Made by a program: the position numbers and the translations under genes
The notes under the pieces: model-generated
The model's input: the letters and a program-made list of their open reading frames with translations, nothing else
Told to the model about the DNA's origin: nothing
The model's database searches: none
Part shown: in pieces, positions 8,589 through 16,975 of the stretch
How the letters are laid out: each line of letters begins with the position of its first letter
How positions within the stretch are numbered: the stretch's first letter is position 1
DNA from: JBGPQJ01 sp963829485
GTDB taxonomy: Bacteria; Chloroflexota; Anaerolineae; Anaerolineales; Villigracilaceae
Reading direction: 5' to 3'
NCBI GenBank assembly: GCA_963829485.1
Contig: CAWHIK010000006.1
Coordinates: 124,001 to 188,000, forward strand
DNA: 64,000 nucleotides

Positions 8589-9542
8589 ATGCGTAGTTTC
8601 AGTGGTCGTGATATTCTGTCGTTGAAAGAGTTCGAAAGAAATGAGTTTTTCCATGTATTCGACGTCGCCGGTAAAATGGAGCCCATCGCCCGCGCCCGCC
8701 GCAATGTGGATATGCTCAAGGAGAAGACGTTGGTCGCTGCGTTTTATCAGCCGTCCACGCGTACGCGGCTTGCGCACGAAGCGGCCATGCACCGCCTCGG
8801 CGGGCACGTGGTCGGGTTTGCCGACCCCAAGATGACTCGCGCCGGCGACTTCTACCAGGAGTTCATCAAGGATACGGTGAAGATGCTGGAATATTACGGC
8901 GATGTCATCGTCATGCGCCACTTCCAGCAGGGCGCGCCGCACGAGGCTGCCAAGTGGGCGAGCGTCCCGATCATCAATGGCGGCGACGGCTGGGGCGAGC
9001 ATCCCACCCAGATCCTGACGGACCTGTACACCGTTCTGCGTGAAAAGGGACGCATCGACGGGCTCAAGTGGCTGGCGGTCGGCGACATGCGCATGCGCAC
9101 CATGCATTCGCTCGGTTACGCCCTCAGCCAGTTCGACTGTCCGATCACCTTCGTCGCCCCGCCGGATATGGGTTTGACCGATGAGTTTAAAGCAGAGCTC
9201 AAGCAGTTAAGCGTCAATTTCAAGGAAGTGGATCATGTCGAGAAAGCCATTGCCGAAGCGGATGTGATCCTGGTTGAGCCGGTTGTGCAGCCGGACTACA
9301 CCAAGTCTCGGGATGACCGATCGGGCGGTGTGGGACTTACACCGGATAATTACAAAATCACCCGTGAGCTGCTGGAGAAAAAAGCCAAGTCGGATGCCAT
9401 CCTGCTGCATTCCCTCCCCCGCATGGACGAAATCCCCACCGACGTGGATATCACCCGCTGGTCGCGCTACTGGCAGGAGGCGTTCAACGGAGTGGTCATG
9501 CGCATGACACTTCTTGCGCTTGTCCTGGGCGCGATGGAATAG
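8589..9542 (+). CDS. Aspartate carbamoyltransferase-like enzyme
   Basis: A 317-residue transcarbamoylase. The carbamoyl-phosphate loop is FYQPSTRTRLAHEA (about 52-65), the second phosphate-site motif is GDGWGEHPTQ, and the C-terminal substrate motif LLHSLPRMDEIPTDVD resembles PyrB HPLPR..EI more than the HCLP of ornithine enzymes. A strong AGGAGG precedes the ATG. No pyrI or other pyrimidine biosynthetic gene is nearby, so its position beside YgeW-like and putrescine carbamoyltransferases points to a catabolic paralogue. It might work in reverse on a carbamoylated purine breakdown product. The exact acceptor is unknown; true PyrB remains an alternative. Confidence 0.8.
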   Translation: MRSFSGRDILSLKEFERNEFFHVFDVAGKMEPIARARRNVDMLKEKTLVAAFYQPSTRTRLAHEAAMHRLGGHVVGFADPKMTRAGDFYQEFIKDTVKMLEYYGDVIVMRHFQQGAPHEAAKWASVPIINGGDGWGEHPTQILTDLYTVLREKGRIDGLKWLAVGDMRMRTMHSLGYALSQFDCPITFVAPPDMGLTDEFKAELKQLSVNFKEVDHVEKAIAEADVILVEPVVQPDYTKSRDDRSGGVGLTPDNYKITRELLEKKAKSDAILLHSLPRMDEIPTDVDITRWSRYWQEAFNGVVMRMTLLALVLGAME

Positions 9543-9549
9543 ATAATTT

Positions 9550-9625
9550 TAACCTTCACCCCAACCCCTCTCCCATTCGAGAGCTGCAGGTAAAGGGCAA
9601 TAACAAGTATTTGTATAAGGAGACT
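9550..9625. other. Intergenic spacer with dispersed-repeat remnant
   Basis: The stretch CACCCCAACCCCTCTCCC resembles a pyrimidine-rich repeat fragment often scattered in Chloroflexota genomes. It is followed by a 5-bp hairpin (CTCTC/GAGAG). AAGGAGAC provides the ribosome-binding site for the next gene. The repeat identity rests on resemblance only. Confidence 0.3.
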
Positions 9626-9628
9626 AAA

Positions 9629-10618
9629 ATGCAAACTAATTTTCGAGGCAGGGATTTTATCGGCGACCTCGACTTCACCAAAGAAGAAGTCGAAACGGTA
9701 CTGGACGTGGCCTGGGACTTGAAGCGCAAACGCGCGCTGGGCGAACCTCACGCTTACCTGCGTGACAAAGTCCTTGCTATGCTGTTCTTCTTCTCATCCA
9801 CTCGCACACGCGGCTCTTTCGAAGCCGGCATCGCCCAGCTCGGAGGGCACGGCGCCTTCATCGACAGCAACACGACCCAGATCTCACACGGTGATACGCC
9901 TGTTGAAATTGGCGAGATCTTCGGGCGCTACTTCGACGGGATCGCCATCCGTCACTGCGACTTCGGCGACGGGAACAAGTATCTCAATGATGTGGCTAAA
10001 AATAGTCGCGCCCCGGTGCTGAACATGCAGTGCGACATATATCATCCCTTCCAGTGCCTGGCGGACCTGATGACCATCATGGAAAAGAAAGGCCGCGACC
10101 TGCGTAAAAAGAAGATCGTCGTTTCGTGGGCGTATGCCGCATCCTACCTCAAGCCAGTTTCCGTACCCCAATCACTCATCCTGCAAATGCCGCGTTTCGG
10201 TATGGATGTGACACTGGCCTACCCGCCTGAGTTCAAGTTGATGCCCGACATAGTTGAGCAGGCTAAGGAACAGGCGAAGATCGCCGGCGCCCGCTTTGAG
10301 ATCGTTGATAGCAAGGATGGCATGACCGAAGCCTGCAAGGATGCAGACGTCATCTACGCTAAATCCTGGGGTCCGCTGCTGACAACAAATGACAAAACTG
10401 AGGGAAAGAAACTCCAGGATTCCTACAAGAATTGGATCATGGATGACTCCAAGCTAAAAGTTGCCAAAGCGGATGCCATCTATATGCACCCTCTGCCTGC
10501 CGACAGGGATATCGAAGTGACCAGCAAGGTGCTCGATGGTCCGAATTCGGTCGTCTTTGACGAAGCTGAGAATCGCCTGCATGCTCAAAAGGCCGTTATG
10601 GCCTTGACGATGTCCTAA
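9629..10618 (+). CDS. ygeW: YgeW-like knotted carbamoyltransferase
   Basis: A 329-residue transcarbamoylase of the YgeW/N-acetylornithine carbamoyltransferase type. It has FFFSSTRTRGSFEAG for carbamoyl phosphate, DIYHPFQCLADLMTI in place of the usual HPTQ motif, a proline-containing YAASYLKPVSVPQS loop as in knotted members, and MHPLPADRDIEV near the C-terminus. YgeW genes accompany ygeY and XDH-like genes in purine-degrading clusters, as here; the acceptor is unproven. The start is the ATG at 9629 with GGAGAC upstream; an earlier in-frame ATG at 9611 precedes the ribosome-binding site. Confidence 0.85.
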   Translation: MQTNFRGRDFIGDLDFTKEEVETVLDVAWDLKRKRALGEPHAYLRDKVLAMLFFFSSTRTRGSFEAGIAQLGGHGAFIDSNTTQISHGDTPVEIGEIFGRYFDGIAIRHCDFGDGNKYLNDVAKNSRAPVLNMQCDIYHPFQCLADLMTIMEKKGRDLRKKKIVVSWAYAASYLKPVSVPQSLILQMPRFGMDVTLAYPPEFKLMPDIVEQAKEQAKIAGARFEIVDSKDGMTEACKDADVIYAKSWGPLLTTNDKTEGKKLQDSYKNWIMDDSKLKVAKADAIYMHPLPADRDIEVTSKVLDGPNSVVFDEAENRLHAQKAVMALTMS

Positions 10619-10634
10619 CCTGGTTTCACACAAT

Positions 10635-10664
10635 GGAGCAATCTATATGATGTGAGATTGCTCC
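10635..10664 (+). other. Intercistronic hairpin
   Basis: A perfect 10-bp inverted repeat (GGAGCAATCT at 10635-10644 and AGATTGCTCC at 10655-10664) separates two carbamoyltransferase genes. It lacks a T-tract (GATAAAAACC follows), so an mRNA-processing or stabilising hairpin is more likely than a full terminator. Confidence 0.5.
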
Positions 10665-10695
10665 GATAAAAACCTGAGCAATAAGGATCTGGTCC

Positions 10696-11700
10696 ATGTC
10701 CGTTCGTCACTTTATCGACACGCAGGATTTCACAAAAAAAGAGCTGCTCGATATCATCGAGCTGACTCGCAGGATCAAAGCTGCGGATAAAGAAGGCTGC
10801 ACACCGAAGTTGTTGCAGGATGCCTCGCTGGCGATGATCTTTGAAGAACCATCCACCCGCACACGCGTATCCTTTGAAGTCGCCATGACTGAGTTGGGCG
10901 GTCACGCACTTTATCTAAAACCGGGGGAAATCCACCTTGGTGTGAGAGAGTCCATGTATGACACCGCTAAGGTGCTCTCCCGGATGTGCGATGTGATCGA
11001 AGCGCGCACGCTCAAGCATGCCACGGTGACCGAACTGGCAAGGCATGCTGAAGTGCCTGTCATCAACGGGCTGACAGATTACAACCATCCCACCCAGGTG
11101 GTGTGCGATGCGATGACCATGATGGAGCACATGCCTGCCGGGAAAAAGTTGGAGGACTTGAGCGTCACATTCATTGGTGACGCCACCAACGTGCTCTCCT
11201 CCCTGATGCTGATCTGCACGAAACTGGGCATGCACTTCACCCATGCAGCGCCGAAGAAATATCAACCGCCGAAAGAATGGGTTGACGGGGCGATGGCCAA
11301 TTGTGTCGAATCAGGCGGTAGTCTGACCATCACAGAAGATCCGCTTGCCGCGGTCAAGAATGCGGATTTCATCTACACGGACTTGTGGTGGTGGGTGGGG
11401 CAGGAGGACCAGATCCCTGAGCGGCGCGCTGCTTTTATGCCCGATTTTCAAGTCAACAAATCGCTGTTCGAGAATGCGCCGTCGCACTGCAAGTTTATGC
11501 ACTGCCTGCCCGCTTCTCGCGGTGTGGAAGCCACCGATGAGGTGATGGACCATCCGCGCTCGATCATTTTTGACCAGTCTGAGAATCGGTTGCACACCGA
11601 AAAAGGATTGCTGGTCTACTTCGTCTATCCTCGACTGAAACATCCTGCGCAAGAACTAAAGGATTTTCATCAGGGTCAGGTGGAAGCGTTTTTCAAGTAA
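10696..11700 (+). CDS. ptcA: Putrescine carbamoyltransferase
   Basis: A 334-residue transcarbamoylase that cleaves carbamoylputrescine with phosphate to putrescine and carbamoyl phosphate. It carries FEEPSTRTRVSFE, LTDYNHPTQ, FIGDATNV and KFMHCLPASRGVEATDEV. The ornithine-type HCLP motif together with a C-terminal extension ending in EAFFK fits putrescine enzymes, which close their trimer with a C-terminal helix. Agmatine deiminase and carbamate kinase follow directly, completing the agmatine deiminase pathway, which strongly supports the call over ornithine carbamoyltransferase. Confidence 0.9.
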   Translation: MSVRHFIDTQDFTKKELLDIIELTRRIKAADKEGCTPKLLQDASLAMIFEEPSTRTRVSFEVAMTELGGHALYLKPGEIHLGVRESMYDTAKVLSRMCDVIEARTLKHATVTELARHAEVPVINGLTDYNHPTQVVCDAMTMMEHMPAGKKLEDLSVTFIGDATNVLSSLMLICTKLGMHFTHAAPKKYQPPKEWVDGAMANCVESGGSLTITEDPLAAVKNADFIYTDLWWWVGQEDQIPERRAAFMPDFQVNKSLFENAPSHCKFMHCLPASRGVEATDEVMDHPRSIIFDQSENRLHTEKGLLVYFVYPRLKHPAQELKDFHQGQVEAFFK

Positions 11701-11739
11701 GGTGACCATGGAATCGAAAACCCTCTCGTTGGAGTAACT

Positions 11740-12858
11740 TTGTCCCGCACCCTGTCTTCCACCCCTCAGGCTGATGGATTTGTAATGCCCGCTGAGTTTT
11801 CTCCACACAGCGGGACATGGATGCTTTGGCCGCAGCGCCCGGACAACTGGCGCAAGGCGGGAGGACCGGCGCAAAAAGCATTTACTGAGGTGGCGGCAGC
11901 AATTTCACAATTCGAGCCTGTAACGATAGGAGTCAACCACGACCAATATTCCCATGCGCGCCAGATGCTCCTGCCTCAAGTTCGTGTGGTGGAGTTATCG
12001 AACAACGACGCCTGGATGCGCGATTGCGGTCCTACTTTTGTCGTCGATGGTAAAGGCGGCGTCCGAGGTATCGACTGGATCTTCAATGCATGGGGCGGTC
12101 TCGATCATGGCCTGTACTTCCCCTGGGATCTGGATGAAGCTGTCGCCGAAAAAGTGCTTGAAATGGAACGGATTGACCGGTACAAAGCTCCGCTTGTTCT
12201 GGAGGGCGGTTCCATCCATGTGGATGGCGAAGGCACCTGCATGACCACCGAGGAATGTCTGCTCAGCCCAGGCCGCAACCCGGAACTGACCAAGGAAGCG
12301 ATTGAATCTCACCTTGAGGTCTATCTCAATGTGGCAAAAGTCCTGTGGATACCGCGTGGAGTTTTTTGCGATGAGACATCCGGTCATGTGGATAATATGG
12401 CTTGCTTTCTTAAGCCCGGTAGGATCGCCATAACATGGACCGATGACAAATCTGACCCACAATATGAACGGTCCAAAGAAGCCTATGAATACTTAAATTC
12501 ACAGACCGATGCAAAAGGGCGTAAGCTTGAAATCCACAAGATTCATCAGCCGGATCCCATCCTGATATCTGCCGAAGAATCTGAAGGCGTAGATGCTGTA
12601 GATGGGACTCTACCCCGAAAAGCCGGCGATCGCATGGCCGCGTCGTATATCAACTTTTATTTCTGCAATGGAGGTGCCATCGTCCCAGTTTTTAATGATC
12701 CGCATGATACCGATGCTTTGAAATTGCTTCAGAACCTGTTGCCTGAGCGGAGGGTGGTGGGTGTTCAAGCCCGCGAGATTCTCCTGGGTGGAGGCAATAT
12801 CCATTGCATCACTCAACAGCAGCCTCAAATTCTTGCCAATAAAGCTCCAATTATTTAA
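11740..12858 (+). CDS. aguA: Agmatine deiminase
   Basis: A 372-residue agmatine deiminase of the guanidino-group-modifying fold. Family landmarks include MPAEFSPHSGTWMLWPQRPDNWR, NDAWMRDCGPTF, LVLEGGSIHVDGEGT, GHVDNMACF (catalytic His) and GGGNIHCIT with the nucleophilic Cys near residue 361. The start codon is TTG at 11740, preceded by TTGGAGTAAC; no in-frame ATG fits before the conserved core. It converts agmatine to carbamoylputrescine and ammonia, feeding the enzyme encoded upstream. Confidence 0.95.
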   Translation: MSRTLSSTPQADGFVMPAEFSPHSGTWMLWPQRPDNWRKAGGPAQKAFTEVAAAISQFEPVTIGVNHDQYSHARQMLLPQVRVVELSNNDAWMRDCGPTFVVDGKGGVRGIDWIFNAWGGLDHGLYFPWDLDEAVAEKVLEMERIDRYKAPLVLEGGSIHVDGEGTCMTTEECLLSPGRNPELTKEAIESHLEVYLNVAKVLWIPRGVFCDETSGHVDNMACFLKPGRIAITWTDDKSDPQYERSKEAYEYLNSQTDAKGRKLEIHKIHQPDPILISAEESEGVDAVDGTLPRKAGDRMAASYINFYFCNGGAIVPVFNDPHDTDALKLLQNLLPERRVVGVQAREILLGGGNIHCITQQQPQILANKAPII

Positions 12859-12907
12859 GATTACTTGTCCAGACAACTTATAACTTTTGATAGTAATAGG
12901 AGAACCC

Positions 12908-13867
12908 ATGACCCAGAAAAAACTTGCTGTCGTTGCCATTGGAGGCAACTCCCTCATCAAGGACGAGAAACACGTCACCGTCGAAGACCAGTATCTGGCT
13001 GCGAAGGAAACCACTCTGCATATCGCGGACATGATCGAGGCCGGCTGGGACGTTGCCATCGGCCACGGAAATGGTCCGCAGGTGGGATTCATCCTCCGTC
13101 GTTCGGAGATCGCTGCCAAGGTCGAGGGCATGCACGAAGTCCCTCTTGAGGTCTGCGGGGCGGACAGCCAGGGTGCAATCGGATATGCCCTTCAGCAGAC
13201 TTTGCAAAACGAATTGCACCGGCGTAAGATCGAGAAATCCGTTGCGACAGTCATCACCCAGGTCCTCGTCGACAAGGACGATGCCGCCTTCAAAAAACCC
13301 TCCAAACCGATTGGTGGATTCATGGTAGTTGACGAAGCCAAGCGCAGGGAAAAAGAGCAGGGCTGGTCGATTGTCGAAGATGCAGGCCGCGGGTGGCGCC
13401 GGGTGGTGGCATCGCCGCTCCCCAAGGAAATCGTCGAGTTGAGCACCGTCAAAGCCATGCTCAAAGAGGGAATCGTCACCATCACGGTGGGCGGCGGTGG
13501 TATCCCGGTCATCGATGCCGGGGACGGTCAATACAAAGGCGTGGCGGCAGTGATTGACAAGGATTACGCCAGCAGTCTGCTCGCCCAGCAGATCAAAGCC
13601 AACCTTTTCGTTATCTCGACGGCTGTCGAAAAAGTGGCGATCAATTTTGGCAAACCCGACCAGAAGTGGCTGGATAAAATGACACTCTCCGAAGCAAAGA
13701 AATACCTTGCCGAGGGAACTCATTTCGCCAAGGGTTCGATGGCGCCCAAGATCCAGGCGATCATCTGGTATCTCGAGAATGGCGGTGAGAAAGCGCTGAT
13801 CACCAATCCGGAAAATATCAGCCGGGCACTCAAAGGTGAAACCGGTACCTGGATTGTCCAGGATTAA
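12908..13867 (+). CDS. arcC: Carbamate kinase
   Basis: A 319-residue carbamate kinase that makes ATP from carbamoyl phosphate and ADP. It shows AIGGNSLI near the N-terminus, the GHGNGPQVGFI motif, GWRRVVASPLP, VTVGGGGIPVID and the DKDYASSLLA Lys/Asp motif. The start is the ATG at 12908, with AGGAG 8 bases upstream; an earlier in-frame ATG at 12887 precedes that site. It is the energy-yielding end-point for the three carbamoyltransferases encoded upstream. Confidence 0.95.
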   Translation: MTQKKLAVVAIGGNSLIKDEKHVTVEDQYLAAKETTLHIADMIEAGWDVAIGHGNGPQVGFILRRSEIAAKVEGMHEVPLEVCGADSQGAIGYALQQTLQNELHRRKIEKSVATVITQVLVDKDDAAFKKPSKPIGGFMVVDEAKRREKEQGWSIVEDAGRGWRRVVASPLPKEIVELSTVKAMLKEGIVTITVGGGGIPVIDAGDGQYKGVAAVIDKDYASSLLAQQIKANLFVISTAVEKVAINFGKPDQKWLDKMTLSEAKKYLAEGTHFAKGSMAPKIQAIIWYLENGGEKALITNPENISRALKGETGTWIVQD

Positions 13868-13896
13868 TGGTTTGTTTTGGATGCACGAAATGGATT

Positions 13897-14019
13897 ATGA
13901 AAAAAAGACATCTATACATGTATGCTCATGACATTCAGACCTTTTTTTCATAACTAATTAGTGCTATATTGGTTATGGCATCAGGCGTGAAAACGCTTGA
14001 TGTATCATTTGCCAAATGA
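13897..14019 (+). promoter_or_regulatory. Structured leader and palindrome upstream of BMP lipoprotein
   Basis: This 240-base gap before the first BMP gene holds several inverted repeats. An 11-bp perfect pair (13897-13907 with 13941-13951) encloses the palindrome ATACATGTAT (13914-13923). A 9-bp hairpin follows with loop TGAAAA (13979-13987/13994-14002, one G-U), then TCATTT/AAATGA (14005-14010/14014-14019). AAAGGAGGTG follows but is too far from the ATG at 14108 to be its ribosome-binding site. It matches no riboswitch consensus I could recognise. It could combine an attenuator with an operator. Confidence 0.4.
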
Positions 14020-14107
14020 GATGAAAGGAGGTGCATCGAACACTTTGATACAACATCATGCCTTCCTCTTGACGTCTCAAACCATTTTCTAAACGAGGAG
14101 AAGAAAT

Positions 14108-15382
14108 ATGCGTCACAATTTGTTCCGTTTGTTCATGGTACTTGTTGTTGCTGTCATGGTCCTTTCGGCATGCGGTACGCCTGCACCGACCGAAGAACCA
14201 GCTCCTGTAGAAGAACCCCAGGCTACAGAAGCTCCCGCCCCAACTGAAGCTCCCGCCCCAACTGAAGCCCCGCAGCCTTTTGTATTTGGCATGCTATTGG
14301 TTGGTCCTTATAATGACCGTGGATGGAGCCAGGCTCACTACGATGCCGGTCTGTATGTTGAAGAAAAACTTGGCGCAAAGATGCTCTACATTGACAAGGT
14401 CAACCCGGCTGACCGGCCTGGTACGACACCAGCGCAATTGGCTGAAGAACTGGTTGCCCAGGGCGCCCAGCTGGTCATCTTCAACTCGGATGACATGAAG
14501 GACAGCTCCACGGAATTTGCCCAGGCAAACCCTGAAATTCCCGTCATCATGGCCTCAGGCGATCAAGTCTGGAAAGATGGAAATGCTTATATTCAAATCC
14601 CCAATATGGCCAATATCATGGGTCGCATGGAATACGGTAAGATGATCGCCGGCTGTGCGGCTGCCCTGACCAGCCAGACCGGACAAATTGGCTATCTTGG
14701 TCCATTGATTAATGATGAAACCCGCCGGTTGGCCTCCTCCGCTTATCTTGGAGCACGTTACTGCTGGGAGGATGTCCTTGGCAAGGATCCTGCTGATTTG
14801 AAATTCAAAGTAACTTGGATTGGATTCTGGTTCAACATCCCCGGCGTTACTTCTGACCCAACCCAGGTGGCGGACGACTTTATTAACAGTGGTTATGATG
14901 TCATTATTTCAGGCATCGACACTACCGAAGCGGTCACCGAAGCCAAGAAGTTTGCCGGCGAAGGCAAGCAGGTGTGGGCGATCCCTTATGACTATATCGG
15001 CTCATGCGATGAAGGCAAGGAGATCTGCCTCGGCGTACCGTACTTCAACTGGGGTCCTGCCTATTTGAGAACCATTGGCGCTGCCGCAGAAGGTAACTTT
15101 GAGTCAGTCTTTGAATGGAATGAACCGGACTGGAGCGACATCAACAATCCTGACACTACCGCGGTTGGTTTTGTTAAAGGTGCAGCGCTTTCAGCTGACA
15201 ATGCAGCCAAGGTGGATGCCTTTATCACGGAACTTGCTGGTGGTTTGAACCTGTGGACCGGACCGATTAATCTACAAGATGGTACGGAATATCTGGCGGA
15301 TGGTGTTGTGGGTACTGAACAGGAAGTCTGGTACCTGCCTCAACTGCTGGAAGGAATGGAAGGTCAAAGCGTGCCTCAATAA
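14108..15382 (+). CDS. BMP-family nucleoside-binding lipoprotein (transporter 1)
   Basis: A 424-residue substrate-binding lipoprotein of the basic membrane protein/PnrA family. The signal peptide ends in the lipobox VLSAC, followed by a linker of about 35 residues built from PAPTE-type repeats, then the BMP fold (FGMLLVGPYNDRGWSQAHYDAGLYV, VIFNSDDMKDSS, EYGKMIAGCAAAL). BMP proteins deliver purine or pyrimidine nucleosides to ABC permeases. AGGAGAAGAA precedes the ATG, and an ATPase and two permeases follow. This copy is longer than the one at 21247, so the two probably differ in ligand. Confidence 0.9.
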   Translation: MRHNLFRLFMVLVVAVMVLSACGTPAPTEEPAPVEEPQATEAPAPTEAPAPTEAPQPFVFGMLLVGPYNDRGWSQAHYDAGLYVEEKLGAKMLYIDKVNPADRPGTTPAQLAEELVAQGAQLVIFNSDDMKDSSTEFAQANPEIPVIMASGDQVWKDGNAYIQIPNMANIMGRMEYGKMIAGCAAALTSQTGQIGYLGPLINDETRRLASSAYLGARYCWEDVLGKDPADLKFKVTWIGFWFNIPGVTSDPTQVADDFINSGYDVIISGIDTTEAVTEAKKFAGEGKQVWAIPYDYIGSCDEGKEICLGVPYFNWGPAYLRTIGAAAEGNFESVFEWNEPDWSDINNPDTTAVGFVKGAALSADNAAKVDAFITELAGGLNLWTGPINLQDGTEYLADGVVGTEQEVWYLPQLLEGMEGQSVPQ

Positions 15383-15396
15383 AATGTGGGATAAGC

Positions 15397-15428
15397 AGAG
15401 TAGGGGCACAAGAATGTGCCCCTACTCT
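15397..15428 (+). terminator. Strong hairpin between binding protein and ATPase
   Basis: A perfect 13-bp stem (15397-15409 with 15416-15428; loop AAGAAT) is followed by TTATTCC. The T-run is short, so termination is probably partial. That would favour binding protein over ATPase and permease mRNA. Confidence 0.65.
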
Positions 15429-15481
15429 TTATTCCTGTCATACTAGATAAAAATCCATAGCCCTTTGTCCAAGGATAATCT

Positions 15482-16975
15482 ATGCAGGTCGAACTCCGAA
15501 ACATCCACAAGACGTTCGGGAAGGTACACGCAAACAACGGGATCAATCTCATCATTTCCCCTGGGACGATCCAGGGTATTTTGGGAGAGAACGGTGCTGG
15601 AAAAAGCACGCTGATGAAAATTCTCTCCGGTTTTATCCATGCGGACGGGGGAGAAATCCTTCTGAACAGCAGCCAGGTCGTCATACATTCGCCTGCTGAT
15701 GCGATCAAGCATGGAGTGGGAATGCTCCATCAAGACCCGCTCGATTTCCCCCCGATGAAAGTGGTTGACAATTTTCTGCTTGGTCATGCTGGCGGGCTCT
15801 TTCCCAACCGTTCGGATGTCCTCCGAAGTATCAGGCAGCTTTCTGACCAATTTGGGTTTTCACTTGACCCCGAGGATTATGTGGATGCCCTTTCTGTGGG
15901 CGAACGCCAGCAGCTGGAAATCATCCGCCTGATATGGTTGGGTGCTTCTGTGTTGATCCTCGATGAACCGACGACGGGCATCAGCTCCTCTCAAAAGGAT
16001 AAACTCTTTGAGACGCTCAAGCTTCTTGCGGGTCAGGGAAAAACAATTATCTTCGTTTCACATAAACTCGAAGATGTCGAGCACCTTTGCCATCGAGTGG
16101 CTGTCCTGAGACAGGGCGAACTGGTCGGTACCGCCGAACCGCCTTATGAAACTGACGCCCTGGTTTCCATGATGTTCGGGAAGGTAATCAAATTCGGTGG
16201 GCGACAACCCATACCGGCTGGCGATATCGTTCTACAACTGGATAAGGTCAGCCTCGAAAACTCGCGCCTGCAAATCAAGGGTGTTACGCTTGATGTCCGA
16301 GCCGGGGAAGTCATCGGACTGGCTGGAATGGAGGGGAGCGGGCAGACAACTTTCCTTCGAGCTTGTGCAGGCCTTGTGAGATCAGTTTCGGGGAAAATCC
16401 TGGTGGAGTCGAAGGATCTTACCGGTAAGCCATATCATGCGTTCAAAAATCTGGGAGTGGCTTATTTGCCGGCAGCCCGTCTTGAACAAGGATTGGTGCC
16501 CGGCTTGACCCTGACTGAGCATTTTGTTCTTGCCGAAGAAACCCATGGGATCTTCATCAATCACGACCATGCAGTGCGATTGGCTCAGGACCGGATCAAG
16601 ACCTACAATATCAAAGGTATGCCAGCCAGCCCGATTGAGTCCCTTTCGGGAGGTAACCAGCAGAGGGCTTTACTGGCATTACTGCGTATGCCGCTCTTGC
16701 TTATTCTGATGGAGCATCCGACCCGGGGTTTGGATATAGAATCCGTGATGTACATCTGGAGTAAACTTAAGGAGCGCTGCCAACAGGGAACGTCAATCCT
16801 TTTCATATCATCCGACCTTGATGAGATTCTCCAATACAGCGATCGTGTGATGGTTTTCTTTGCCGGGAAGGTTTCGCCTCCGCTGGAGGCGGCTTCAACA
16901 ACAGTTGACCAGCTTGGACAGTTGATCGGTGGCAAGGGGTGGGATGGTTTTGGTGCGGAGGTGGCTCGTGCGTAA
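15482..16975 (+). CDS. Nucleoside ABC transporter ATPase (transporter 1)
   Basis: A 497-residue double-ABC ATPase of the RbsA/YufO type. Domain 1 has Walker A GENGAGKST, signature LSVGERQQLE and Walker B VLILDEPTTG. In domain 2 the Walker A is degenerate (GMEGSGQTT, no Lys) but the signature LSGGNQQRA and a PTRGLD D-loop are kept. One degenerate site is normal for this family. It energises uptake together with the two permeases encoded downstream; the next gene starts within its last codons. Confidence 0.92.
   Translation: MQVELRNIHKTFGKVHANNGINLIISPGTIQGILGENGAGKSTLMKILSGFIHADGGEILLNSSQVVIHSPADAIKHGVGMLHQDPLDFPPMKVVDNFLLGHAGGLFPNRSDVLRSIRQLSDQFGFSLDPEDYVDALSVGERQQLEIIRLIWLGASVLILDEPTTGISSSQKDKLFETLKLLAGQGKTIIFVSHKLEDVEHLCHRVAVLRQGELVGTAEPPYETDALVSMMFGKVIKFGGRQPIPAGDIVLQLDKVSLENSRLQIKGVTLDVRAGEVIGLAGMEGSGQTTFLRACAGLVRSVSGKILVESKDLTGKPYHAFKNLGVAYLPAARLEQGLVPGLTLTEHFVLAEETHGIFINHDHAVRLAQDRIKTYNIKGMPASPIESLSGGNQQRALLALLRMPLLLILMEHPTRGLDIESVMYIWSKLKERCQQGTSILFISSDLDEILQYSDRVMVFFAGKVSPPLEAASTTVDQLGQLIGGKGWDGFGAEVARA

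Noticed and set aside
10696..11700. Ornithine carbamoyltransferase (argF/arcB)
   Set aside because: The HCLP motif alone fits, but adjacent agmatine deiminase and carbamate kinase, the C-terminal extension and overall resemblance favour putrescine carbamoyltransferase.
14190..14275. Short direct repeats (GCTCCCGCCCCAACTGAA)
   Set aside because: These encode the PAPTE linker of the BMP lipoprotein; coding low-complexity, not a DNA element.
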